Below, one piece after another: positions 36,237 to 43,663 of a stretch of DNA of 64,000 nucleotides (its first letter is position 1; each line of letters begins with the position of its first letter). The stretch is from Phycisphaerales bacterium UBA7800 (lineage in GTDB: Bacteria > Planctomycetota > Phycisphaerae > Phycisphaerales > Phycisphaeraceae): assembly GCA_002480565.1 (NCBI GenBank), contig DLCK01000051.1, positions 1 to 64,000 of the forward strand. Reading direction: 5' to 3'. A program made the translations under genes and the position numbers. The notes beneath the pieces are model-generated. The model was not told where the DNA came from. It saw nothing but the letters and a program-made list of their open reading frames with translations, and ran no database searches.

Positions 36237-36833
36237 ATGGATCAACGTAAAGCAACCATCACACGCAATACCAACGAAACCCAGATCACCGTTGAAATGA
36301 ATCTCGACGGCAATGGCTATACCCACAACACCGGCGTAGGATTCTTTGATCACATGCTCGATCATGTCGCACGTCACGGGCAGATTGCACTCAACGTGCA
36401 AGCAAAAGGTGACCTGCACATCGACGATCACCACACCGTTGAAGATGTCGGCATTGTCTTGGGGCAAGCATTACTTGAAGCACTTGGAGATAAGAAGGGC
36501 ATCGAACGCTACGGTTTTGCCTCCGTTCCCATGGACGAAGCTCTCGCCAAAGTGAGTCTGGATTTGTCTGGCCGCTTTGCATTGGTCATGGATGTCAAAC
36601 CTGACGCTTTTACCATGCCCGGTACGAAGATTGGTACGTTTGACACCCAACTGGTGCAGGAGTTTCTCAACGCCTTTGCCCAAGCTGGCAAGTTCAATTT
36701 GCACGTTGAAGTCCCGCACGGTACCAATCAGCATCACATTGCTGAAGGCATTTTCAAAGCACTTGGTCGCGCCCTGCGCCAAGCTATTGAAGTGACCGGC
36801 GATCAAATCCCATCAACCAAGGGTTCGCTGTAA
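36237..36833 (+). CDS. hisB: Imidazoleglycerol-phosphate dehydratase
   Basis: The 198-residue monofunctional form of HisB, which dehydrates imidazole glycerol phosphate using two Mn ions. The metal-binding His-rich motifs are present: GVGFFDHMLDHVARHG, DLHIDDHHTVEDVGI and PHGTNQHHIAEGIFKALGRALR. No phosphatase domain is fused, unlike in enterobacteria. It directly follows hisC. Short REP-like palindromes lie behind it. Confidence 0.97.
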   Translation: MDQRKATITRNTNETQITVEMNLDGNGYTHNTGVGFFDHMLDHVARHGQIALNVQAKGDLHIDDHHTVEDVGIVLGQALLEALGDKKGIERYGFASVPMDEALAKVSLDLSGRFALVMDVKPDAFTMPGTKIGTFDTQLVQEFLNAFAQAGKFNLHVEVPHGTNQHHIAEGIFKALGRALRQAIEVTGDQIPSTKGSL

Positions 36834-36850
36834 GTACGCCAACACCTGCA

Positions 36851-36933
36851 CCAGATTCGCATCTGGCGTTCAGTCCATGAATCACTACTGATGTGCAATA
36901 CCTGAAGCACCGGATGTTAATCCGGCGCAGGTT
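36851..36933. repeat. Two REP-like palindromes behind hisB
   Basis: CCAGAT-TCGC-ATCTGG near 36851 and CACCGGAT-GTTA-ATCCGGCG followed by GCAGGT at 36909-36933. The second is close to the hairpin at 26189-26217. Neither is followed by a T run, so they are not typical terminators. Confidence 0.6.
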
Positions 36934-36955
36934 CCCCAATTGTGATATTCATGAT

Positions 36956-37588
36956 TCAACCCACCGTTAATGACAGTCCTGATAATTCGCTTAGCGGTTT
37001 GAGATCCGCTTGCTTGTTGAAGTTTTTGAATTGGACTTCGTCTTCTTCGTAGTGCAGGAATGTCTTGCCGATGGCAGGGTTGTCGGCGATTTGGGATGGT
37101 CCGCCTTTGCCTTGAGCGATGGCTTTGTCAATAATTTTTTCAGCGACACCTGCTCGCCATGCAGACGGGAAGGGCTCAATGCGTCCGGCTTGTGGCCCTA
37201 AAGCCCATTTGTACATGATGCCTGCCTGTTGATCGGAGAGGTTCAAACTGTTACCCAACACGGCAAGCAGTTCACTTTTGACCAACGCCATATCAGCAGG
37301 CAAAACGATCAATGCGTCACCGGGCTTAGCAGCATGAACCAAGGCAGCAATCCCATGCAACGGGCCTTGATGGGACTGGTCATCAACAATGATCTTGTCG
37401 AATAAGTCAGCACCTTTGGGATGCGGCTGATCGGGTGACAGACTTAGCCAATAGGCATCTGGATGAATCTGAGCATGGGTTTCATGGAGCCATTGCAAAA
37501 GAGGCTTGCCATCGACTTTGACCTGCAGCTTACTGCGTCCAAAGCGTTTGCTTTCCCCACCGGCCAGAATACAGAGAATCATTGCCAT
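36956..37588 (-). CDS. MobA-like nucleotidyltransferase
   Basis: A 210-residue protein of the MobA/IspD-type nucleotidyltransferase fold. The N-terminal LAGGESKRFGRSKL is the nucleotide-binding loop and VLPADMALV contains the metal-binding Asp. MobA attaches GMP to molybdopterin; close relatives handle CTP or other NTPs. No other molybdenum cofactor genes are present, so the specific role is unsure. I start at ATG 37588, which places the loop at residue 8; the upstream start at 37627 would add 13 residues. Confidence 0.75.
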   Translation of the reverse strand: MAMILCILAGGESKRFGRSKLQVKVDGKPLLQWLHETHAQIHPDAYWLSLSPDQPHPKGADLFDKIIVDDQSHQGPLHGIAALVHAAKPGDALIVLPADMALVKSELLAVLGNSLNLSDQQAGIMYKWALGPQAGRIEPFPSAWRAGVAEKIIDKAIAQGKGGPSQIADNPAIGKTFLHYEEDEVQFKNFNKQADLKPLSELSGLSLTVG

Positions 37589-37646
37589 CGTTTTTGAACT
37601 CTTTTTGAGAGGTCTTGTCAGGATCACTGTTAACGGATCTATTAGC

Positions 37647-38069
37647 TTACAGTGCCTGCGTGATGTTGGCTACAAGGTCCGCTGCCAATTCACCGTCCAG
37701 TTTACCCGATGGCCAGTCTATGCCCAAGCCGGAGTCCGCGGTTTTGGGGATGATGTGAAAATGCACATGGCCGACCGCCTGGTGAGCTGCTGATCCGTTG
37801 TTTTGAAGGATATTGTAATCCTCAATGCCTGTTACTTTGCAGACAGCTTTGGCAATTTTAGGAAGCACTTTGCCAATGGCAGCTCCGACCTGTTCGGGCA
37901 CCTGGTCGAGTGTGACCCAGTGTCCTTTGGGGATCACGAGGGTATGGCCGTGGCTCAGTGGGCCGACATCCAGAAATGCCATGACGTGTTCGTCTTCATA
38001 GACTTTATAGGATGGGATATCGCCATCGACGATTTTACAGAAAATACAGTTTGAATCTTTGGGGGCCAT
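37647..38069 (-). CDS. HIT-family hydrolase
   Basis: A 140-residue histidine-triad protein (HINT-like), a nucleotide phosphoramidase or related hydrolase. Its N-terminal CIFCKIVDGDIPS and the triad HVHFHIIPK (His101, 103, 105) are typical. GGAGACC seven bases before the ATG sets the start. It lies 58 bp upstream of the MobA-like gene on the same strand. Confidence 0.94.
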   Translation of the reverse strand: MAPKDSNCIFCKIVDGDIPSYKVYEDEHVMAFLDVGPLSHGHTLVIPKGHWVTLDQVPEQVGAAIGKVLPKIAKAVCKVTGIEDYNILQNNGSAAHQAVGHVHFHIIPKTADSGLGIDWPSGKLDGELAADLVANITQAL

Positions 38070-38090
38070 TGTCAGGTCTCCGGGGTGTTG

Positions 38091-38184
38091 ACCGCCAAGA
38101 CGCTAAGGGTGAGAAGGTTTCCAGAGCTAGCACTCAACTTCGCAGAGTAAGGCTCGAAACGGGCACCCTTGGCGTCTTGGCGGT
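38091..38184. repeat. 94-bp inverted-repeat element (ACCGCCAAGACGC family)
   Basis: Arms 38091-38111 and 38164-38184 are reverse complements at 20 of 21 positions. A single arm of the same sequence occurs at 7063-7079 and a related element at 14340-14446. It has no coding content and looks like a MITE/REP-type repeat. Confidence 0.75.
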
Positions 38185-38207
38185 TTGTATCAATAAAAAA
38201 TAGAAAT

Positions 38208-38323
38208 AAACAACGCCAGTTGATCGACTATAACAGTTCGTTGATTTCGTCTATGCCCGATTGTCAAAAACGGGTTGTGACGAAAGGCGAGTCTGTGATA
38301 GCGATCAACTGGCGTTGTTTTTT
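38208..38323. ncRNA. 116-nt long hairpin, candidate structured RNA or terminator
   Basis: The outer arms 38208-38226 and 38302-38320 pair perfectly over 19 bp. After a one-base bulge CTATAACAG pairs with CTGTGATAG (eight of nine), then, inside an internal loop, TTCGTC pairs with GACGAA and CCCG with CGGG around an 11-base loop. On the plus strand the structure ends in TTTTTT; on the minus strand it ends in a T-rich tract as well. It lies downstream of the RRM gene, which is on the minus strand. It could be an oversized terminator, a small RNA or a palindromic mobile repeat; the nested pairing is more than a simple terminator needs. Confidence 0.5.
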
Positions 38324-38388
38324 GAGATCATATCTGCGTGGTCAGAGCTTGTTCATTGAACAGGACTCTTCGTAGCAGGGGAGTCGGA

Positions 38389-38769
38389 TCAATAACGATC
38401 GCGACCGCCGCCACCACCACCGCCGCCGCCGTAGCCACCACGGCCACCGCCGCCGCCACCGCCGTAGCCGCCGCGACCACCGCCGCCGCCACCACCACGA
38501 TAACCGCCGCCACCACCGCCGCCACCTTCACGGGGACGAGCTTCGTTGACAGTGATCGTACGACCACCAACTTCGGTGCCGTTGAGGCTTTCAATGGCCT
38601 TACGTGCTTCTTCGTCGTTCGCCATGGTGACGAAAGCGAAGCCGCGAGGACGACCGGTTTCACGGTCGGTGATCAGCGCGACATCTTCGACTTCACCAAA
38701 AGCGCCGAATTCCGCTGAAAGCGAATCTTCGGTGGTAGAGAAAGGAATGTTTCCAACATAAATCTTCAT
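38389..38769 (-). CDS. Glycine-rich RNA-binding protein (RRM)
   Basis: A 126-residue protein with one RNA recognition motif and a Gly/Arg/Tyr-rich tail. RNP2 is KIYVGNIP (2-9) and RNP1 is RGFAFVTM (42-49). From about residue 85 the chain is almost only Gly with Arg and Tyr (RGG-like). Such proteins in cyanobacteria and planctomycetes bind single-stranded RNA and are often cold-induced. GGAG lies eight bases before ATG 38769. A strong promoter at 38956-38984 gives an unusually long leader of about 180 bases, which would allow post-transcriptional control. The GGY-rich region is GC-rich and low-complexity, which makes false ORFs on the other strand. Confidence 0.93.
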   Translation of the reverse strand: MKIYVGNIPFSTTEDSLSAEFGAFGEVEDVALITDRETGRPRGFAFVTMANDEEARKAIESLNGTEVGGRTITVNEARPREGGGGGGGGYRGGGGGGGRGGYGGGGGGGRGGYGGGGGGGGGRDRY

Positions 38770-39257
38770 GAGATTCTCCAAGCGAGTGGTCCTAGGCGAT
38801 CGGGCTGGAGAAATTAGCAGGCCGAGTCATCAGTCCATCGCGAAAACGTGCAGCGAGGCTCTATCGATCAAACTTGTGCAATGGAGTGACTTCTGCTGCG
38901 AGACTGTGCACCATATCTGTTCATGCTGTCGGGGCGCACTTCCGACTGCTTTTACATTATCATTTAAATCGTCAAGCATGTCAATCCTGGCTTGAAAATA
39001 ATTTCTGTCCAGCGGATTGTTTATAAAGTCATACAAGTCTGAAAAGATAATTTGCAGTTGCATATTTACTTGTGAGCCCTTGTCAGACACATGGCAAGGA
39101 GCATTCGTCTGGATAAGCACTCCCAAGTGGAATGGTTTTTTATACCAACTTTTGCAATCACCACTTGTGATCTTGCGCGATCCATGTTCAAATAAGTTTT
39201 ATACCCCCACACTAACCTGCCAGATTCCTCCCCCGTTCGTTTGCGGAGCACACACAC
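38770..39257. other. 488-bp intergenic region: RRM leader and divergent gap
   Basis: The left 180 bases are the leader of the RRM gene, the promoter of which is at 38956-38984. The right part precedes the zinc-ribbon/TolQ-like gene and holds no clear promoter match that I can defend. No protein gene is seen. Confidence 0.55.
38956..38984 (-). promoter_or_regulatory. Consensus sigma-70 promoter of the RRM gene
   Basis: On the minus strand TTGACA (38984-38979), a 17-base spacer and GATAAT (38961-38956). Transcription should start near 38949, about 180 bases before the start codon. Confidence 0.8.
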
Positions 39258-41015
39258 ATGTACTTTAAATTCAGTTGCACCAAATGCGGTCAAAGTCTCA
39301 AAGCACGTAAAGAAGCGGTTGGCAAGAAAGCCAGATGCCCGCATTGTCAGACGGCTGTCACCGTCCCACAGCCTCCGGTTGAAGATGCACCGCCATTGGA
39401 TTTGAGCAATCTCTCTGAAGAGCATGCATCTGACTCGCAACTGCCCGCAGGTTTTCCCGGAATGCAACAAACAGCATCGCCAGGTTCGGCTGCATCCTCC
39501 ATGCAGGCTCCGGCGCAAGATGCTGACGGTTCGCCAGCCATGCCAGCGGCATCAGGTGAAACCGATCAATCACCCGGCACAGATGTGAACATGCTCCTGA
39601 CCATGGGCATCGGTTTGGCGTTGACCATTGTCTGGTACCTTGCCGTGGCGATGCCGTTGGGGGATGCCTACTTCGGCCAGCTTTTCACCGGTCGTGGTTG
39701 GGTTCCCTATGCAGAGACCATGCTGTTTTTCTGGGGGCTTTCCCAACTCTTCTATAAGACCCGTATGATCCGCAAGCAGCGTGACTCGATGCTCTTTGAC
39801 TTGCTTCCCAATGAATTGGGCGATGACATCACCACGTCCAATCTTCGTCAGTTCACCGCGCATATCCGCAGCTTGCCTGCCCGAACATCTGACAGCTTTC
39901 TGATCAATCGCGTTCTGCGGGGGATCGAACATTTTGGTGTTCGTAAAAGTGCATCGGAAGTTGCCACCGCCTTAAGCAGTCAGTCGGACATTGATGCCAA
40001 TGGAATGTACTCCAGCTACACCATGCTCAAGTTTTTTATCTGGGCGATTCCCATCCTCGGTTTCATCGGCACGGTCATCGGTATCGGTTCGGCTGTCGCT
40101 GGCTTTGGTGGGGCACTGGATAGCACCGAAGATGTCGCGCAACTGATGACATCCCTTAAAGGTGTTACCGCCGGTCTGGGTACAGCATTCGACACCACAC
40201 TCGTGGCTTTGGTCATGGGTTTGATCTTGAAGTTCATCTGTGACCCGATGCAGAAAAAAGAAGAAGACCTGCTTAACGGCGTCGATGACTACTGCAATGA
40301 AAACCTCATGAAACGCCTTAATGATGAAGGCGAAGGCGTTTCGTCACTGGGTGGCAATGCACGTGAAATTCAAAAAGCGATCAATGAATCAATGGTCCCG
40401 CATCATGCCGAAATTCAGGTTTGGAGTGAAAAGCTCGCAGCCATCGGCGATGCACTGACTGCACGGCTTACTCAGGGATGGAACAGCATCCAGTCGGACG
40501 TGCAGGAAAAGCATGGCCAGAACATGCAGGCAATCAACGAAGCAGTCGAATCGGTGGTCAGCCAACAGATCGACAGTCTCCGCCAGATCACCGACATTCA
40601 GGAAATGATGAGTGGCTTGCAGGACGCTCAGTCGCAGGCACTTGGTGCTAAGAGTGAACATCACAACGAGGAACTCAAACAGATCCTCGATGCAGTCATC
40701 GAACGTGTGGATAAGGCGATGGATGGATTAGGCGATAAATCTGCCGACGCTCAACAGAAGATGGCTGACACTTTGGCTTTGACCACCAAGGCCATGCAGG
40801 AAAACATGCAGCAGACTTCAACTGCCATCCAGGAAAACATGCAACAAACCATGCAGGCCATGCAGGCATCCGCTCAAGCCATGCAGACTCAGTTTGGTGC
40901 TTTGGAGCAAGGTCTTAATGGACTGAACAATGTGCTAAGCAAGCTTGGTCAGCAGAATGTGGTCATCGAAGCAACAGTCGTTGAGCCTAAGAAAAAGGGC
41001 TGGTTTGGTAAGTAA
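39258..41015 (+). CDS. Zinc-ribbon / MotA-TolQ-ExbB-type channel with long coiled-coil tail
   Basis: A 585-residue fusion. Residues 1-35 are a cytoplasmic zinc ribbon (Cys7, 10, 27, 30) of a kind frequent in planctomycetes, then a Pro/Ala/Ser-rich linker. Four membrane segments follow (about 111-132, 150-167, 256-280 and 305-327). The last pair carries the TolQ/MotA-type signature: IPILGFIGTVIGIGSAVAGFG, here cited in part, and TAFDTTLVALVMGL. The remaining 255 residues are a Gln/Met/Ala-rich coiled coil with repeated KAMQENMQQT-like units. The proton-channel fold implies a motor driven by the ion gradient; the long cytoplasmic tail recalls ZorA of Zorya systems, but no other Zorya gene is present. 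The two genes after it encode the likely single-span partners. GGAG lies about ten bases before the ATG. Confidence 0.85.
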   Translation: MYFKFSCTKCGQSLKARKEAVGKKARCPHCQTAVTVPQPPVEDAPPLDLSNLSEEHASDSQLPAGFPGMQQTASPGSAASSMQAPAQDADGSPAMPAASGETDQSPGTDVNMLLTMGIGLALTIVWYLAVAMPLGDAYFGQLFTGRGWVPYAETMLFFWGLSQLFYKTRMIRKQRDSMLFDLLPNELGDDITTSNLRQFTAHIRSLPARTSDSFLINRVLRGIEHFGVRKSASEVATALSSQSDIDANGMYSSYTMLKFFIWAIPILGFIGTVIGIGSAVAGFGGALDSTEDVAQLMTSLKGVTAGLGTAFDTTLVALVMGLILKFICDPMQKKEEDLLNGVDDYCNENLMKRLNDEGEGVSSLGGNAREIQKAINESMVPHHAEIQVWSEKLAAIGDALTARLTQGWNSIQSDVQEKHGQNMQAINEAVESVVSQQIDSLRQITDIQEMMSGLQDAQSQALGAKSEHHNEELKQILDAVIERVDKAMDGLGDKSADAQQKMADTLALTTKAMQENMQQTSTAIQENMQQTMQAMQASAQAMQTQFGALEQGLNGLNNVLSKLGQQNVVIEATVVEPKKKGWFGK

Positions 41016-41063
41016 TTTGTTTTACTGTCACCTCGAACCCCGGCTTTCTGGAGTTATACAGCC

Positions 41064-41879
41064 ATGTCAAGGCGCAGTAGTGGCGACGCTGAAATGTCGC
41101 TCTTCCCATTTCTGAGTATTCTTGTCTGTCTCATTGGCGTGTTGACGTTGATGATCGTGGGGGTATCCATCGCGCAGATGAATACACCTGACATTGATGA
41201 GTTACTCAAAAATCAGGACAAGCTCGAAGAGGTCAAGAAAGAACTCACCGAGCTTGAAAAGAAAAAAGCTGAACTCCAAAAACTCATCAAAATGGCTGAA
41301 GGTATCCGTAAGCAGCTCAATGACGCGCTCAAAAAACTCCGCGAACTTGAGCAGATGAAACAGCAGGCCGACCAGCAGGAAAAACTGGCTGCCCAAGCTG
41401 TTGAGTTACTTGCAGAAATTCAGCGTCTTGAAAAGCGCATCGCGCAACTGACCAAAGAATTGGACGACCTGCTCAAGAAAATTGCCAAGCTCGAAGAGGA
41501 GTTGGCCAAACGCGAGAAGAAGCCCGTTCCCGTGGTCCAGATTCAACCCAGTGGTTCTGAGAAATTACTCAATGGCAAGATCCGCCCGACATTTGTCGAG
41601 ACCACTAAAGAAGGTGTCCGCATCCATACACCTCAAGGCGAAACCTTTGTCACCAATCGCGATTTGCGCAATGATGACAAGGCGTTTATGCAACTGCTTA
41701 AGGAAAGTGACGAACGATCGGATCGCATGATCATTTTCCTGATCCGAAGTGATGCCGTTCGGACGTTTGATACCGCCAAGCGATTGGCTGATAAGAGTCA
41801 CGCCTATAACAGTCGCTTGCCGATTGTCGGGCAGGGGCGTGTGGATTTATCACTGTTTTTCAAGGCGATGAAGAAGTAA
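41064..41879 (+). CDS. Single-span coiled-coil partner of the channel (ExbD/MotB-like)
   Basis: A 271-residue protein with a short cytoplasmic N-terminus (MSRRSSGDAEMS), one membrane helix (about 12-35, with FPFLSILVCLIGVL), then a 120-residue coiled coil rich in Lys, Glu and Leu, and a C-terminal alpha/beta domain of about 100 residues (from RPTFVETTKEGVRIHT). This layout is like ExbD/MotB proteins that plug into MotA/TolQ-type channels. The usual Asp inside the helix is not at the canonical place. There is no OmpA-type peptidoglycan-binding motif. It lies 48 bp after the channel gene and overlaps the next gene by one base (TAATG). Confidence 0.78.
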   Translation: MSRRSSGDAEMSLFPFLSILVCLIGVLTLMIVGVSIAQMNTPDIDELLKNQDKLEEVKKELTELEKKKAELQKLIKMAEGIRKQLNDALKKLRELEQMKQQADQQEKLAAQAVELLAEIQRLEKRIAQLTKELDDLLKKIAKLEEELAKREKKPVPVVQIQPSGSEKLLNGKIRPTFVETTKEGVRIHTPQGETFVTNRDLRNDDKAFMQLLKESDERSDRMIIFLIRSDAVRTFDTAKRLADKSHAYNSRLPIVGQGRVDLSLFFKAMKK

Positions 41880-43039
41880 TGCGACGCAAACCCGCAGAAG
41901 ATACTGGCAATCTGGATTCACTTCTGGATGCTCTGACCAACGTGGTGGGGATTCTCATCATCATGCTGGTGGTCGCATTGCTGGGTATGAGTGAAGCCGT
42001 CAAGCGCATTACACAAGCTCAGGAACTTGATGAACGCGTCAAGGTCGATCATTTACTCGACAAGGAAAAACAACTCGAAGAACTCAAGGAACTGCTTAAG
42101 CAACTCGAACCCGACTGGCTGACGATGGAGCCTGAGGTTCCCAAAAACAAAGCCAATCTGGATAAACTCCGCAAGCAGATCGAATCACTCCAGGAAAAGG
42201 TCACCGTCGAAGCCCAGAAAAAAGATTACGACGTAGCCAAGTTGGAAGCCGAAGCAAAGCAAAAAGCACAGGAGCAGCAAAAGCTCCAGGAGGACTTGGA
42301 AAAAGCCATCAAGCGATTGGCCGAATTAAAAGCACTGCTTGATAAAACGCCGATACCTGAAATACCACCTGCTGAAATTGTACGCATCCCCAATCCGCGG
42401 GACGTGGATAAGAGCTATAAAAAAGTGGTCTTTCATATTGCCAATAACCGGATTCTTCAAGAAGAGCATCAACGCTATCGCGAGAAACTTGAACGCAATA
42501 TTGCTGCCTTTGAACGACGCTATCGACCCGCGCCAGAGACCGACGAAGAGACCGGCGGGTATGACTTTGATAAATTCAAGGAACTGATTGATCGGAGTAA
42601 ATATGGCGATCGCAATGTGGATGTGAAGCTCAAAATTTATACCAGTCGCATTTATATGGATTGTTATCTCACACCTAAAGCGGGCGACGACTTGGACTCG
42701 ATGGATCGTCCTAATTCGCTGTACAAACGTAAAATTTTTGCGATGAGACGTGATGGTAAACAATATGGGCGGTATGTCGTCTCTGCTGACAGTTTTGCTG
42801 AGTATGTGAAGGCTCGGAATATTGCTGACGAATTTGAAATCCCCGCAGGTTGGCAGATTGATACCAATACCAAGGATCGCAATTGGTCGATCTATGTGCC
42901 GGTCAAACTCAAGTTCAACAAGACCAAGCCCAAACCCAAACCCAAGTCCTCAGGGGGCAGCCAACCCAAACCCAAGCCCAAACCCAAGCCTGAGAAGAAG
43001 CCCGAACGCGCTCCATTGCGCGATACGCTCGTGGACTGA
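41879..43039 (+). CDS. Second single-span coiled-coil partner of the channel
   Basis: A 386-residue protein with the same layout as the preceding one: short N-terminus, one membrane helix (about 14-37, with LDSLLDALTNVVGILIIML, which has two acidic residues at its start as ExbD and MotB do), a coiled coil of about 120 residues, a folded domain of some 170 residues (NPRDVDKSYKKVVFHIANN onward) and a highly repetitive Lys-Pro tail (KPKPKPK). Its ATG overlaps the stop of the previous gene by one base. I infer that the two form a heteromeric plug for the zinc-ribbon channel. I know no named family. Confidence 0.75.
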   Translation: MRRKPAEDTGNLDSLLDALTNVVGILIIMLVVALLGMSEAVKRITQAQELDERVKVDHLLDKEKQLEELKELLKQLEPDWLTMEPEVPKNKANLDKLRKQIESLQEKVTVEAQKKDYDVAKLEAEAKQKAQEQQKLQEDLEKAIKRLAELKALLDKTPIPEIPPAEIVRIPNPRDVDKSYKKVVFHIANNRILQEEHQRYREKLERNIAAFERRYRPAPETDEETGGYDFDKFKELIDRSKYGDRNVDVKLKIYTSRIYMDCYLTPKAGDDLDSMDRPNSLYKRKIFAMRRDGKQYGRYVVSADSFAEYVKARNIADEFEIPAGWQIDTNTKDRNWSIYVPVKLKFNKTKPKPKPKSSGGSQPKPKPKPKPEKKPERAPLRDTLVD

Positions 43040-43064
43040 TGGCAGTTTATTCTGCTTGGGAATA

Positions 43065-43481
43065 TCAGTTGGTTGATGTGTTATTCGTCTGATGCCTGGC
43101 GAGTTTGGCCTGTCGATATGTCAACATGATTAATATCAACGCATAGATCCATGAAGGCCACCCATACGAGCATCGTCCGGCCCACTGGTGAATGCGATTT
43201 AACCATGGCAATCCCACACTCAGGCAAAACAGTAACGTGACGAAAACGCCAACAGTCACCAACACGTTGTAATGCGCACGGATCGCCAAGTCTCGTCCAA
43301 GGTAGACACTGCAAAATCCAGTTGCTATTAAAACGGGCAGTGATCCCATGTCTGCATGTCCCAGAACCCAACCAAACATTAAGCCCAAAAAGATCGCTGG
43401 CAAATGCACTGTCATGCCCGGACTGGCGTAGGGGCCAAAGGCTTTGCGAGATGGGAATGGATGCCGAAAGTACGTGTGCAT
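43065..43481 (-). CDS. Small four-span membrane protein
   Basis: A 138-residue protein with four hydrophobic segments (about 25-41, 45-61, 71-90 and 108-122) and no motif known to me. It is on the opposite strand to its neighbours and separates the channel genes from the secreted-protein genes, with its 3' end 26 bp from the last channel gene. No strong ribosome-binding site is seen. It is probably a real gene, as the hydrophobic pattern is regular. Confidence 0.6.
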   Translation of the reverse strand: MHTYFRHPFPSRKAFGPYASPGMTVHLPAIFLGLMFGWVLGHADMGSLPVLIATGFCSVYLGRDLAIRAHYNVLVTVGVFVTLLFCLSVGLPWLNRIHQWAGRCSYGWPSWIYALILIMLTYRQAKLARHQTNNTSTN

Positions 43482-43663
43482 TAGCTCATCATATCCTGCT
43501 GGTAGTGGGTTGGGTATATGTGCTATAGAGATTGTTAGGTCGTTTTACCTGGTGGTTTATGCGTTTTTTGATCAGTTGGTTCTGAATTGATATTGGCTTT
43601 TGAGTATGATGATATTGGGTGTCCAATCCATTTATGACAATTAATCTTTAACGGAAAGTGTCC

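Larger units (their letters stand above)
38070..38388. other. Non-coding gap holding two large palindromic elements
   Basis: No ORF of interest is seen between the HIT gene and the RRM gene. The gap is nearly filled by the repeat at 38091-38184 and the long hairpin at 38208-38323, which are listed separately. Confidence 0.7.

Noticed and set aside
38328..38718. Ala/Thr- and Val/Ala-rich ORFs on both strands over the RRM gene
   Set aside because: They are frame shadows of the GGN-rich glycine tail of the RRM protein.
39258..43039. Zorya defence system
   Set aside because: The channel with long tail resembles ZorA, but there is no ZorB with a peptidoglycan-binding domain and no ZorC, ZorD or ZorE gene nearby.
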